64,000 bases of DNA from positions 210,644,906 to 210,708,905 of the forward strand of contig OY986439.1 of NCBI GenBank assembly GCA_963920525.1, given 5' to 3'. Below are positions 1 through 10,788 of the stretch, piece after piece. Position numbers and translations under genes: made by a program. The stretch's first letter is position 1, and every line of letters starts with the position of its first letter. Source of the DNA: Dichetophora obliterata (Eukaryota > Arthropoda > Insecta > Diptera > Sciomyzidae). The notes below the pieces were generated by a model. It had not been told where the DNA came from, searched no databases, and saw only the letters and a program-made list of their open reading frames with translations.

Positions 1-20
1 CTTTGATCGTTAAAAAAAAA

Positions 21-421
21 CTAGAACTACGGAAGGTAGATGCATTTCGAACTTTCTCAAAGTCAGCTTTTTGCAAATGAGAAAACAAGAAATTCAATGG
101 CCGCATTCAGCGGACTCAACAGTTGGTAGCCGACTGTTGTGTTTTCCTTGAAAAACCTTTGCAATTAAATTATTTACATTATTAAAGAATTATAATAAAA
201 TAAATAATTTTCAACTTTTTTAACGTTTAGAGAAGTAGACATTCAGAGAAAACATCGCTCTCTAAGTTATCGCTACCACAATAGTTCACAACAGTTGACT
301 CCTCTAAATGCGGCCATTTTTCACTTTCTCATTGCTTTCAAATTTTCTATAAGCTATCAACTTCGTTTTGACAGTATCGGCAGACTATCTCTCCGAAATG
401 CATGTACCTTCTCTAGTTATA
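21..421. repeat. Foldback MITE, about 400 bases
   Basis: The two ends are inverted copies. The left end carries GAAGGTAGATGCATTTCG and the right end reads nearly the same on the other strand. Further in, ATGGCCGCATT, GGACTCAACAGTTG and their complements pair as well, so the arms exceed 100 bases with gaps. There is no coding content. I see no clear target-site duplication, so the superfamily is unassigned. Confidence 0.5.
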
Positions 422-458
422 CCATGCAAAATAGTAAATATTTTCGCCTCATAATCGC

Positions 459-945
459 CAGCGAATCGCTTGGAAGATGAGACAATCGGCGGCGAGCTCA
501 TTTGAAAATCATTCCTGTATCGCCGACTGTAAGCAGATGAGGCCATAAAAGCGATTCACAGGGAAGATTCGCAAAAGAAACGCATAAAGGGTGTGTAAGC
601 GAATCGCTGAGAGGGGTCTTAAGCGATGCGATTCGCCGGGAAGATTCACAAAGGAATCGCCTAAGCCAGTGGCCCTACAAACATTTTCAATGGCCTCAGA
701 ATCGCCAGCAACCACTTAGAAGATGAGACTATCGCTGGCGAGCTCATTTAGGATTCGTCCGGGTACCGCCGACTATAAGACGCAGAGGCCATTAAAGCGA
801 TCCACCTTGAAGATTCGCAAAAGAATCGCCTTAAGGGTGTGTAAGCGAATCGCCGAGAGAGGTCTTAAGCGATTCGCCAGGAAGATTCACGAACGAATCG
901 CCTGAAGGGTTCGTACGCTATTCGCTGGGAAGAGTCTCAAACGAA
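459..945. repeat. Two-copy tandem repeat, unit about 246 bases
   Basis: A block beginning AGATGAGAC, followed by GGCGAGCTCATTT, CGCCGACT, AAGCGAT, AAGGGTGTGTAAGCGAATCG and GATTCACAAA, occurs at about 459-700. It recurs diverged at about 705-945, offset by 246 bases. Inside each unit the motif AAGCGATTCGCC recurs in both orientations. Short reading frames here are by-products of the repeat. Confidence 0.6.
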
Positions 946-1239
946 TCGCCAAGAGAAATCCTTAGCGATTTTCGGAAAGAGTAGCACACGATTCGGTAAA
1001 AGGGGTTTTAAGCGATTCGCTGACAAGAGTGGCAAACGAACCGCTTTTAGAGTTCTGCAGCGGTTTGTTGCGAAGCGTCTTCGTTGCACGTTACTGGTTT
1101 TTTTTTTTCAGGCCACCACCAAATCGACCACCACAAATCGTGCTGATATGATTATTTTCAGTTTCCATACGGCAATTCAATATTGAATAGCCTGCTTCAT
1201 AAACCATCGATCGATTTTGAAAATTTTTAAAAACGCCAT

Positions 1240-1465
1240 CTTCCAACGATCGCCGGAATGAGCTTGGGCGATCGAAAAGCGATCCATTTTCGCCGGAATG
1301 AGCGAAGGAAGATTTTCTTGAATCACGCATGCATCGCTTGGGCGATCGAAAAGCAATTCCTCTTCCAACGATCGCCGGAATAAACAAAGGAAGATTTTGA
1401 ATCGCGCATTCATGGCTTGGGCGATCGAGAGGCGATTGATCTTGCAACGATCGCCGGAATGAATT
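1240..1465. repeat. Minisatellite rich in GGCGATCG/CGATCGCC
   Basis: CAACGATCGCCGGAAT occurs three times (near 1244, 1366 and 1446), alternating with CTTGGGCGATCGA and GGAAGATTTT. Spacing is uneven (about 80-120 bases). The composition is less AT-rich than the surroundings. The minus-strand frames across it (for example 1091-1504) follow the repeat and are not taken as genes. Confidence 0.55.
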
Positions 1466-1551
1466 TATATGCTGACGACGCACAAGTTTTCCTTTCCCAA
1501 CCAATTTGTCTCATTGAGGACCTTGTATATAGGCTAAAGTTGCAAACAAAG

Positions 1552-1710
1552 TGAACGCTGAAGCAGGCAGACAGGCGCAAGAAAGCTATGTGAACAAGCA
1601 TGATAACAGATAGCTTGGTTTTACTTCTATCTCGTTTCTTCGCAGGTTACTGCCTGCGGCTGTCTGCCTGCCTGTCTGAATCGGCGTTCACTCTTTCCAC
1701 AACCTAAAAG
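1552..1710. repeat. Dispersed foldback repeat, copy 1 (CAGGCAGACAGG type)
   Basis: AACGCTGAAGCAGGCAGACA on the left faces CTGCCTGCCTGTCTG and TCGGCGTTCACTCT on the right, giving an imperfect hairpin. The middle contains CTATGTGAACAAGC and CTATCTCGTTTCTTCGCAGG. A second copy lies at 24005-24150 with the same order of blocks, so this is a dispersed element and not a local accident. Confidence 0.55.
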
Positions 1711-1863
1711 AGGACTAGCAAAGAATTTATAAATAGGCGGTAGACAACAGTTTTAAGTTGAAAGCAACAAAAACGCAAGCTTTACCCATCTCCTCAAAAA
1801 GTCTTGACATTAATTCGCTTCCGGTTGTTTGCGTCAACAATAAATCTATAAATTGTGATGTAC

Positions 1864-2400
1864 AGTGGTGGTCAAGAATTTAGCACACTTAAAAAAGTAT
1901 AGTGAATACTTAAATTTTCCATTTATTTGTTTGATATTTTTAATGAATTTTTATTCATCAGTCCTATCGCGAATAATTTTTCACTCGGAATCGAAAAAAG
2001 GAGTTTTCATTTTTTAAGAACATTGCTTAAGTACATTTTGAAGATTTTTTAATGCAAATTTGTTGATAAACCGTTGATGAACCGTTGATAAACAAATTTG
2101 CATTACAATTTTTCAAAACTTTCTTGAGCTTTATCTTAAAAATGACAACTCCCTTTTTCGATTCCGCGTGAAAATTATTTCCGATAGGCTGAACAAATAT
2201 TTCACTTGAAGGAAATTTTTAAGGAAATTTTATAAAACCCTTACTTTCATAAAAAATTTCTTCGAACAAGAGTTTTGATGAAATAATTGAGCATACAGAA
2301 AAATTCCTTTCTGTGGTGGTGGTCACGAATTTAGCACACTTAAAAAAGTAAAGTGAATACTTATATTTTCCATTTATTTGTTGTAAATTTTTAATTAACT
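1864..2400. repeat. Direct repeat of a Tc1-type terminal sequence
   Basis: CAGTGGTGGTCAAGAATTTA at 1864 and a close copy (TGGTGGTCACGAATTTAGCA) near 2320 are followed by the same 50 or so bases (CACTTAAAAAAGTA, TTTTCCATTTATTTGTT). The CAGTG start and the AATTTAGCACAC motif are typical of ends of Tc1-like transposons, and a Tc1 transposase wreck follows at 2615. The first copy is broken by the MITE at 1958-2192. Confidence 0.5.
1958..2192. repeat. Palindromic MITE family A, copy 1
   Basis: The ends are TCAGTCCTATCGCGAATAAT and its approximate complement at CGATAGGCTGA. Inner arms include AAAGGAGTTTTCATTTTT and ATGCAAATTTGTT, paired with the opposite strand. The whole unit folds back on itself around GATAAACCGTTGATGAACCG. 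Copy 2 of the same family is at 3097-3319. Confidence 0.7.
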
Positions 2401-2614
2401 TTTTTTTAGTGTATATATTATGTCTTCTTTATTTCTTATATACATTTTTTATTTCAAAACTTTTTATAGAACTTAAAATCAAGTAGAAAATAAAAATACG
2501 CATTTCGACTTAGTCATGAATTAAGCACACGAGCGAAAAAATGTCTAGGGTGAAAGATAAAATCAAAATTTATTGCATTAAACACAATATTTAGTTAGAA
2601 ATTCCTTATTCTTA

Positions 2615-3560
2615 ATTACTGCATCTTATTTCCTTGGTAAACTTTCGACCAAAGCCTTACAACAGTATTATGGAATACTTTACTAAATCCTTTGGGTTTG
2701 CGTCCACAAATCTGGCAAATTTTTGGATTTTACTGTTAGTATTTGCTGCTCGACATTACTCCACAAATTCTCGATCGGGGTGAGGTCCGGTGATTGTTCT
2801 GGTCACTTCAAAATATTCACATGATTGTCTTCCAAGCAGCTCTTAACTGTGTGAGCAGTGTGCTTTGGATCATTATCCTGCATAAAACGCCACTACAGCG
2901 GCATATTATCTGCAAACGGTGTCATGGTATTTACAAGTATATTTTTGTAAATTTGCTGATGTTGGTCAATTTCAACAATCGGAAAATTTCGTGCCAGGTA
3001 AACGCCGCCCATACCATAGCATTTTCGCCACCCCGTTTAATAGTCTTAAGCGTGTACCTGGGATTTCGTTGCATGTTTTGAGGAAGCCACACATATTCAG
3101 CCCTATCATGAAAAATTTTTCACGCGGAATCGGAAAAGGGAGTTTTCATTTTTAACATAAAGCTCAAGAACATTTTGGAAATTTTTAATGCAAATTTGTT
3201 TACAAACCGTTGATGAACAAATTTGCATTACAAATTTCCAAAATGTTCTTGAGCTTTATCTTAAAAATTAAAACTCCCTTTTCCGATACCGCGTGAAAAA
3301 TTATTCATGACAGGGCTGATTGTTTCCCGTCAGATGCGAACCAGCAAACTTTGATTCATCCCTCCAAAGCACATTTTTACAAAAAATGCTTATGCTTTTT
3401 TAAATGGTCTTTCACAAACGCAAGTCTACATTTAATACTTTTTGCGACATGTGGCGTATGTTGGGTTATACAGCCCCGCAAATTATTTTTATTCCAATAT
3501 ATTGAAATTCTGGACAGTGTGATACTGCCTTATTCGGATGAAAATATGCCCGTAACTTGC
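2615..3560 (-). pseudogene. Tc1-like transposase pseudogene
   Basis: Minus-strand translation gives broken but clear Tc1-family blocks. In transposase order these are RLAFVKDHLKKHKHF near 3400, DESKF near 3350, YTLKTIKRGGENAMVW near 3030, DNDPKHTAHTVK near 2870, and PEQSPDLTPIENLW near 2800. The DNDPKHT and SPDLTPIEN blocks carry the second and third acidic residues of the DDE catalytic triad in this family. Stops and frameshifts are present, and the MITE at 3097-3319 splits the region, so the copy is dead. It is the cut-and-paste enzyme of a Tc1/mariner transposon. The reading is by eye, but the order and spacing of blocks leave little doubt about the family. Confidence 0.85.
3097..3319. repeat. 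Palindromic MITE family A, copy 2, inside a Tc1 pseudogene
   Basis: It starts TCAGCCCTATCATG and ends CATGACAGGGCTGA. The arms share GGAGTTTTCATTTTTAA, AAAGCTCAAGAACATTTTGG and ATGCAAATTTGTT with copy 1. It interrupts the transposase frame just before the YTLKTIKRGGENAMVW block, so it inserted after the Tc1 copy. Confidence 0.75.
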
Positions 3561-3572
3561 ATATTTTAGAGG

Positions 3573-3710
3573 GACAATTACCCGAAGCACACCGCTCGGC
3601 TGGTCAACCAGTGGTTTTCAGATAATCAAGTTACTGTTTTGGACTGGCCATCATGCAGTCCTGACCTCAATCCAATTGAGAAGTTATGGCAGGTTGTAAA
3701 AAAGAAGTAA
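3573..3710 (+). pseudogene. Tc1-like transposase C-terminal fragment, opposite strand
   Basis: This is an open 45-codon plus-strand stretch containing DNYPKHTARLVNQW and SCSPDLNPIEKLWQVVKK, ending in TAA. It is the catalytic C-terminus of a second Tc1-type transposase, with a slightly altered DNDPKHT block (Y for D). It lies next to, but in opposite orientation from, the wreck at 2615-3560 and is not its continuation. The N-terminal two thirds are missing. Confidence 0.85.
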
Positions 3711-4408
3711 GCTTGCTCAAGATAGACAAATTTGATAAGCTATACAAACTCAAGTTTACTTAATTATATGCACTACTTATTTGATTATGTATTAATGATT
3801 TTTTCCAGATTTTCAAAAATACTGTTGAATAATTAAAAAACAGACTTTTACATAAAGGTAATGACCTATCAAATTTAAATTAGACCAAAACTGTTTTTCA
3901 TAAACAAAATAACGAATTTTCCTAAAGTTTCTATGTTTATATGGTGTGCCTAGTTAGTTGCACGGAGCTGTATGGGCAGCAATTTGAAAACTGAAACTAG
4001 AACAAAACCATGCTTTTTAATTTTTTGCTAATAATTCCATTTTTTGCATAAAAATTAATTAAACTAGCTGCCAACACTTAAAATGTGAAAAAATCAGTTT
4101 ATTTTTTCTTATTAGTAAACTAAAGTAAAAATTTTTAAGAAAAATATGATTAATACAAAAATATTAATATACATAATTACTATTTCATTGGTTTTGTGAC
4201 AATTTTCAATTCTTTTTGCAATTATTTGCATAATTTGGTATTTTTTTGCAATTTTCTATGCATAATAATAATTCAGAAAAAAAGTAAGTTAATTTCTAAA
4301 TTTGAACCTTTTGTGATGACATTTTAAAAATAAATGGTTGGTTAGATCAGACTCTATAAAAACTCTTATACCACACTTCCAAGAACATGCAACGTGACGT
4401 TCGACTTA

Positions 4409-6002
4409 GGGCCAATTTTTCAGTGCGAGTTTAAACTCTAGTCAAATTAAACAAAGGTTAACTCATCAAAATTGGACGTTTAAACTAGGTTTAACTAGAA
4501 AATTTAGCATTTGTTGAAGTTAAATTGACTTAAATTGTCATATATACAGGCATATTCTGCATTCCACTTCCGAGTGGAAGTGAAAATAAATTAAAAACTT
4601 TTTTCGTTGACACAATTAATTATATTAATAAATTAAATAAAATACAAAACGAAAAAAGTGATATATAGAACACCATATATCGAATGAAATTACGATTTAA
4701 TTTCACTTCCACTCGGAAGTGGAATGCAGAACATGCCTGATAATCATTTTTTTTTACACGCATAAAACTTTTTTAAAATAGTACAGATTAAAACTACAAA
4801 TTAGAACAAGCATGATTAAATAATGTACAACCAAATCAGTATTTTATATACTTTTATGTGACTTTTACGCCGATTTTTCTATAAAAATGTTTATATTTTT
4901 CTTTATATTAAGAAGAATAGGATAAATGCTACGACAAATGGTTCGAACGCATGCAAAAATGTATTAATCATAAAGGAGATTATTTCTAAAAACATTGAAA
5001 ATATTTTCAATAAAAAATATTCGGTTTTTTTATTTATTACCGAAATATATGTAGCAACCCTCGTACTAATATTGTTACAAAAAGTACCTTAAAGTTATGA
5101 TCCAAGATAAGTGTAGATCCAAGTGATATAAGATTATGATAAGTGTTTTAAGTTTTGCTTGTTATTTTTCATGTTTGTCTTTAAATATTGCTATGATTCA
5201 AAGACTTCATATCTCTGAATCTCTCTTTCTTAAATTTGAAATGGTTACGAAACCAAAAATTGTAAAAATCTAAAAAAAAAATACTTCACTTAAAAAATGC
5301 TAAAAAAATCTTCTTTAAATTAGCTTTTTTTTAGCAAAAAGATAAAAATAGTCTCTAAAAAACATGATAATTAATATTGCTATAAATAATTAACTGAGCT
5401 AACTAAAAAAAAGCACAGAATTTAAAACAAGCAATTGGTTCTCACAAAAGAGATAATCCTACTTGTATATATTGGAAATTAAAAAAATTTAGTTTTTATT
5501 TAAACTTAACGGCTTGTAAAATATGAAAATGTAAAAGCCTGGAGTAGTCTTTTCAATGATAACTATTGTTTAAATAATTAAAATAGATTTAATGCAAATG
5601 ATTTTTTAAAATTTGCATTAGCTTTGAATATTCTCGACTTTTTAAGTCTTTCGTTAAATCAGCTGACTACATGTTTAAAATATATAATCAGCTGATAGGT
5701 TCAGAGTGAATATAAAGACTGTTATTTTATTTTCATACAATTTTATTTTTCCCGGAAGTAATGTGAATCACAAGTAAAACTGAATTCTTTGTTTAACTTT
5801 AATCCTTTCAACTTGACAAAGGAGATATGTATATGAATCATAAAAAAAAAATTAAATAAATTCTATCCACTCGGGAGTGGAATGTAGAACATGCCTGAAT
5901 GTGTTTCTTTTTTGCCTAAACCGAGTTTAAACGTCCAATTTTGGTGAGTTAACTTCAGTTTAATTTGACTAGAGTTTAAACTAGCTCTGAAAAATTTGCC
6001 CC
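4409..6002. mobile_element. PIF/Harbinger-type non-autonomous element, TSD TTA
   Basis: The left end GGGCCAATTTTTCAG and the right end (GGGGCAAATTTTTCAG on the minus strand) are inverted, with further match through GTTTAAACTCTAGTCAAATT and GTTAACTCA. The terminal repeats are about 90 bases long. Both sides are flanked by TTA (4406-4408 and 6003-6005), the 3-base target duplication usual for Harbinger. The interior is AT-rich with no transposase, and contains the nested palindrome at 4547-4739 and a half copy of the same palindrome at 5869-5898. Confidence 0.75.
4547..4739. repeat. Nested palindromic MITE (CAGGCATRTTCTGCATTCC ends)
   Basis: The left end CAGGCATATTCTGCATTCCA is mirrored by TGGAATGCAGAACATGCCTG at the right. 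Each arm contains its own small palindrome, CACTTCCGAGTGGAAGTG. A single diverged arm recurs at 5869-5898. There are no genes inside. Confidence 0.7.
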
Positions 6003-6304
6003 TTAAAGGCTTATTATTGCCATCAGTAATGAAAAAAATGTTTATTAACCTACTTCAAAAAGGAGGAGGTTCTCAAGTTGGTTACTTTTTTTTTTTTTTT
6101 TTTTTTTAACTGTAGTTAGCTTTATCACAAGACGCGCTCAGTAATTGTTGGTTTTTGCTCACTGTATCGAAATATGAGCAAAAATAATAGAGTCCAAATT
6201 TCTGCTATAACTATGTATATTTTTTTTAAATCTAACCTATATTGAAATTTAGTGGCTTAAACTTTGACCGATTTTTTGTATTAAACTTTCATTTTTAATG
6301 TCTG

Positions 6305-6395
6305 GTCTGCTGTGTGATTGACTCTATACAGAGTTGTTGTTGGATTCTTCAAACTTACGGGATCTAAAAAACTAACAATTAAAATCATGTATGAT
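6305..6395. repeat. Dispersed repeat shared with 34122-34210
   Basis: GATTGACTCTATACAGAGTT followed by GTTGTTG, CTTACxxGATCTAAA and a TCATGTA stretch occurs here and again at 34122-34210 in the same orientation. CTCTATACAGAG is a perfect 12-base palindrome. The ends of the repeat and its class are unknown. Confidence 0.45.
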
Positions 6396-6757
6396 TGTTA
6401 ATATTTGGCATATTAAAGCCTGGATCAATCTAAGTTACATATATTAGAACAATGCAATTCAAAATCCTGCTTTCATATATAAATGGGAACTAGTCAAATT
6501 TCACCTCTGGTTGCCATTACTACTACAAATCTGTTACTTCATCCGCTGGTTAAAGCTATCGAGAGAAGTACAATATGGTCCTTAATAAATCTTATTCATT
6601 TACAATGTTCTGGTGTTAGCCATTCCCTTATTCAAACGATTCAATAGGTCCAACTGCTGCCTGGTTCCTACAAGTTTTGTTTTCTGCCACGCCAATAACA
6701 AAAACAAAAAAAGACACACGGCAACGGGAAGCGCTCCTCTGTCGCTCACTCACCCAC

Positions 6758-6964
6758 CTGATATTTGACTGCTGCAAAAGCATTTAATTGAATGGCACGC
6801 CAATTTAGAACCAACAGACTGCATTCCAGTGAATCCCATGCATAGAGCAAATCATCCTTGCACTCAAGTATGTTCAGCGTCTGTTGGCGCTCCTCTGGCA
6901 GACCGGCGCGGATTTTTGCAAACATTTGCGTTTTATTCAATTGCAGCGTATCGGTAGAACACAT
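6758..6964 (-). CDS. mbo: First coding exon of nucleoporin Nup88 (members only-like), 5' part only
   Basis: Nup88 is a nuclear pore protein on the cytoplasmic face. With its partner Nup214 it holds the exportin CRM1, and in Drosophila the gene (members only) limits protein export. The exon encodes 69 residues from ATG at 6964. Blocks such as NKTQMFAKIRAGLP, LECKDDLLYAWDSLECS and LLVLNWR fit the start of the Nup88 beta-propeller domain, and VKYQ matches the usual SQYQ/KYQ that follows. The exon ends in CAG followed by GTGGGTGAG, a plausible donor; GTGAGT four bases on is an alternative. No continuation is visible between 1 and 6757, so intron 1 would be longer than 6.7 kb and full of transposons, or the exon is a detached copy. 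Identification is from memory of the family. The 5'UTR would lie in 6965 to about 7110. Confidence 0.7.
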
Positions 6965-7198
6965 GGTAGAAAAAAGTTTATTTATAGTTTAATTTTTTAT
7001 ATATATACTGATTTTTGTTAAAATTTAACACAACATAACACTGATTTAAAATAAAAAACTTCATAAATTTTTGGCAAACAGAAATATTTGAGGTTAGCAC
7101 ACCGACAACAAACGCAGCTAAAAGTCAAAAACAGCTGTTCGTTTTGTTACAGCTCTACTGAAGCTCTGTTCGTTTGTAGTTTAGCGCATGCGAGTTGA

Positions 7199-7230
7199 CA
7201 GCCAGAGGGCGCTACTGAAAATATATCGAT
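7199..7230. promoter_or_regulatory. CTCF-like motif and DRE-like motif upstream of the Nup88 exon
   Basis: CAGCCAGAGGGCGCTAC at 7199-7215 closely fits the CTCF binding core (CCAGnAGRGGGCGC). Ten bases further, TATCGAT at 7224-7230 matches seven of eight bases of the DREF element TATCGATA, common in fly housekeeping promoters. Both lie about 240-260 bases before the start codon on the minus strand. An insulator plus housekeeping promoter is the natural reading. Neither site is proven to be bound. Confidence 0.5.
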
Positions 7231-7308
7231 TTTGCTGTTACATGAAAATTTATTTTAAATTGCTTGTTAAGTTGAGGAGAACTTTTAAAATTTAATATGC
7301 AACATTAA

Positions 7309-8045
7309 GGGCTGCTTTCTCAAAATCCGGTTAAGCATTAATCAGAACTTTAGACAGCAGTTAGCAAAACAGCTCTTTCTCAATGTTCGGTTAAGGCTTA
7401 ACTGTCAGTTAAGTGCTGATTAAGTAAACGACAAGTAATGGTTAGCTGCTAGTAGGAAGAAAAGCTTTTAAGAGTAAACAATTTTTCATTTATTTTACAC
7501 AAAAATGGACAGAATTGCAAGGATTTAGTTCTTTTTAATTTGAGTTTATACAAAAATACAGGAATGACATATGCAAATAGACGTGATTACTTAGAAGAGT
7601 ACGACGAGGACAAGTTCATCAAAAGATTGGAATTTTCCAAAAGCAGTTATTTCTTCGTTTTGGATAAAATAAAACATAACATTTGGGCATGCTCTTCTAC
7701 CAATGAAACTTAAAATACTTCTCCAAAAGATGTAAAATTACACAGTCTGTTCCGTTTTTTAATTTTTTTATTTATTGCAGCACAAGATAAAAGAAATTGT
7801 AAACACTAAACAGCTGATATGCAGTTTCTACGTATTTACAATTGAAAAATTCACAATTAGTGATCTAGCCGACGGTTGCTAACCAGCACTTGGTGAAATC
7901 AAAATTATTTAAAAACTAATAATTGTCACATTGCCAGAATAGGGCTGTAAATTAACTTACTCTTTAAGTAGGGCCCTCTTGCACCAACCACTTATCATTA
8001 ATCGCTTAACAAACTATCAGCAAGTATTTTTCTGCTAAGTTTAAA
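7309..8045. mobile_element. PIF/Harbinger-type element remnants
   Basis: GGGCTGCTTTCTCAAAATCC at 7309, preceded by TAA, and the internal echo TCTTTCTCAATGTTCGGTTA resemble Harbinger terminal sequence. A second start-like sequence, GGGCCCTCTTGCACC, lies at 7974 in the same direction. No matching right end is seen. The transposase fragment at 7564-7800 lies inside. This is likely a deleted copy plus the start of a related one. Confidence 0.5.
7564..7800 (+). pseudogene. Harbinger-like transposase N-terminal fragment
   Basis: An open 49-codon frame from ATG 7564 to TAA 7713 contains YLEEYDEDKFIKRLEFSKSS and YFFVLDKIKHNI. After the stop the same frame continues SPKDVKLHSLFRFL. This is the N-terminal pattern of PIF/Harbinger transposases (RF..SK..V..LL..I, then SP...L...LRFLA). 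The catalytic DDE part is absent. It is too short to act, and the in-frame stop supports decay. Confidence 0.6.
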
Positions 8046-8148
8046 TGATTATAGTTGCAATCACAGGCGTCCCGTGACATTTGGTTTGAACAGGAAAACT
8101 ATTATTTTGGCGCCCCTACTAATTTGCACACTAGATATTGTTTATATA

Positions 8149-8296
8149 AGTGGAGTTAACGATCTAGTGCAAATGGTCTTGCATGAATGCATTTGAAAAA
8201 TATTAGTGCAAATCTGTGTGTTTTGTTAGTATAGTGCATATATGCACTACATGCAAGATCATGCAAGACCATTTGCACTAGATCGTGAACTCCACT
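8149..8296. repeat. 148-base palindromic MITE
   Basis: The left end AGTGGAGTTAACGATCTAGT and the right end ACTAGATCGTGAACTCCACT are inverted copies with one mismatch. Pairing continues through GCAAATGGTCTTGCATG. A transcript would fold into a long hairpin. I see no clear target duplication. Confidence 0.7.
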
Positions 8297-9424
8297 ATTG
8301 TTTTATTTACTTATTATTAGGGCTAGGAATCTCATGCACTAAAAAAGTAAAAAAAAAATGCGCTTATAAAATGCACTTAAAACTCTAAAATATGTGCTAG
8401 AAACAGGCAAAATATACAATTAACAATATTTTTCTAATATTTAACAAAAAAAAAAAATTAATTTTGAAATACATATAAAATTAATTTATCAAAAACAACA
8501 AAAATATTAAGTGAGCATAAAATAAATAATTATAAGTTGTCTTCTCCCAAAATTTGTCGCACTAAGCTGACATCGTTGCAAATCAAAAAAAGCAAAAATA
8601 TGCAAAAATCACATGCATTTATTGTTAAATTTTTAAAAAAATATACTTAAAATATGTTTAAAGAGTTTTAAGGGCTATATACATATTTGTATCATTTTGG
8701 CGTCCCTAAAAATTTGAAGCTACAGGCGTGGGCCTGCAAATCCTTTATTAAGCAACAAAATGATAAGTTTATATTGCTGCAGTAGAGTCCGTTTTAATAT
8801 TACAATATGTGATATTTAAACTAATAAGGCATATATTTAATGAATGATTCAAAGCTCTTATTTTAAATATATATGAGTAGCTAATATAAACACTTGATAG
8901 TGGCAATTTTGCAATATCTAATATAATCACATTATTACTATAGTTCACTGGTATGTTTTGTCTCTTATTTATAGACGTTTGAAATTGTTTTAATATATTA
9001 GTTTATTACTTTAGAAAAGTTTATTCTTATAATTATTATTAAAGATTAAATTTAACACCTGAGCATTATTTTGACTACGTCATCACCGTGTTTTTGGGCC
9101 TCTAGATGATAACCTGCCCTTAAAAAACCTATATGTAATGTTTTTATGTTTCTTCATACTGCTAAAGTCAATAACGCCACAAACAAATAAGATGACAGCC
9201 GTTTTTCGTTGCCTATACATTAAATAAAGTCGCAGTAAGATTGTTCAATACTAATACTCATTACTTTGAGCAGTCGTAAACAAAAAATGATTACATCTCA
9301 AGCATTTCATCAATAAGTTACTTAAACGCTGAAATTTCAACAAGTTTTTCATTATTCCGGATTTCTTAAAACATTAAAACGAGAAGTGAACATTATGTTA
9401 TGAAAATACAAATTTTTGTATATG
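8297..9424. other. AT-rich stretch without a recognised gene
   Basis: No frame longer than 60 codons and no protein family motif is visible. A phrase, TTGGCGYCCCTA, occurs at 8087 and near 8699, with CAGGCGTcCCGTG / CAGGCGTGGGCCTG nearby. This suggests two pieces of one old repeat bracketing 8060-8740. Confidence 0.4.
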
Positions 9425-9457
9425 TAACTGTCGCGTAATACCGGGTATATCAGCTAG
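9425..9457 (+). mobile_element. Possible Helitron 3' end
   Basis: A short hairpin ATACCGGGTAT is followed after six bases by CTAG and then T, the layout of Helitron 3' ends (hairpin, then CTRR, with a T beyond). No Helitron 5' end or Rep/helicase coding is seen, so this is only a hint. Confidence 0.3.
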
Positions 9458-9732
9458 TATTAATATAAACTTTACTACAGATAAACAAATTTTCTTTATT
9501 TTAACATGTTGAGGTAAGGTACTATTACGATTTATTGGGCGCCGCGATTTAAAAATGTTTTCTGGTAGGGGAAAAAATTATTGGACTTAACAATAAATCG
9601 ATTAATCTAATACTTATCGAGCTATTGATTTTTAAAATGTTTTTCTTACAAAAGTTGTGTTTTGAAAAAAAATTATAGTTTTGCCATTATTCAGTCGATC
9701 CAAAAGATTGTCATTGAATGTCATTTGAAAGA

Positions 9733-9770
9733 TAATTATTATTATTATTATTAATATTATTATTATTTAT
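9733..9770. repeat. ATT trinucleotide microsatellite
   Basis: About twelve ATT/TTA units with one AAT interruption. Confidence 0.85.
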
Positions 9771-10246
9771 TTGGAAAAAATGTTGACATTTAAGACTTAA
9801 ATCTTTTACATGCCGCATATACAGAATAGATAACAACTAATAAAATGAACTCTAATAAATTATTAATGTTAAAGTAATTATAAAGGTATTAATTAAAAAA
9901 TATTTGAATTATTTTACTGAGTAATCATACAAAACTGAATACAATTAAGGATAAAATACGAAAGAAAACTGAATCAAATATCAATAAAAATCATTAAGAT
10001 AGCAATGAAAAAAACTTTTTATTAAAAGTGAAAAATTTGAAGAAAGAATGGCCTTTTTAATAATACGCAAATCATATATCATTGCAAGAATATTTTAAAT
10101 TTTATTAGAAAATTTGCATCATATATGAATTTTTTAATTGAAAGAACCGTTATTTTCTACTAAATTTGCGTTCTTAAGGTACTACAAATATATTGCATTC
10201 TTAAAGATTAAACTTTTACCTTTCGTTTGATATGTTAATATATATT

Positions 10247-10662
10247 TTTGTTGCTTTCTTCGGGCTCAAGGTCCAATTATAAACAAAGGCTCTTTTTGTT
10301 ATTATAAATTTTGTTTTCTTTATTTTAAATTTTGTTTTCTTTATTTAAAATCGATGTTTTGATTCTCACCGAGAATCATCATCAGCAATGAAATCAAAAC
10401 AAATCCTTATAATAATTTTTATTTTGAATGTTTTAATGGATATTGTTATTAATATTTAAGTTGAAATGTTTTTAATACAAACCGTTTTGATGTTTAAAAT
10501 GTTGAATGTTTCAATGCGAAAAAAGGTTTTGTTTTGATTTATTCCTGATGATGATTCTCGGTGAGAATCGAAATATCGATTTAAAATAAAGAAAACAAAA
10601 TTTATAATAACAAAAAGAGTTTTTGTTTATAACTGGACCTGGAGCCTGAAGAAAGCAACAAA
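10247..10662. repeat. Foldback element with about 130-base arms
   Basis: The left arm (TTTTGTTGCTTTCTTCGGGC, CTCTTTTTGTTATTATAAAT, GATTCTCACCGAGAATCATC) is mirrored on the right (GATGATTCTCGGTGAGAATC, then CAAAATTTATAATAACAAAA, then GAAGAAAGCAACAA). The arm tip inside is itself palindromic (GATTCTCACCGAGAATC). The left arm also holds a duplicated TTTTGTTTTCTTTATT. No coding content. Confidence 0.75.
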
Positions 10663-10788
10663 TAAATTCAGAGGTCGATTAAAATCAAATAACATAAGAA
10701 AAGCAAAACAACTAAGCTAAAAATGCTTGAAAAAGACAACTTTTCATACAAGGACAAATCATTTAATCACAAAAAATACAAAAAAAAA

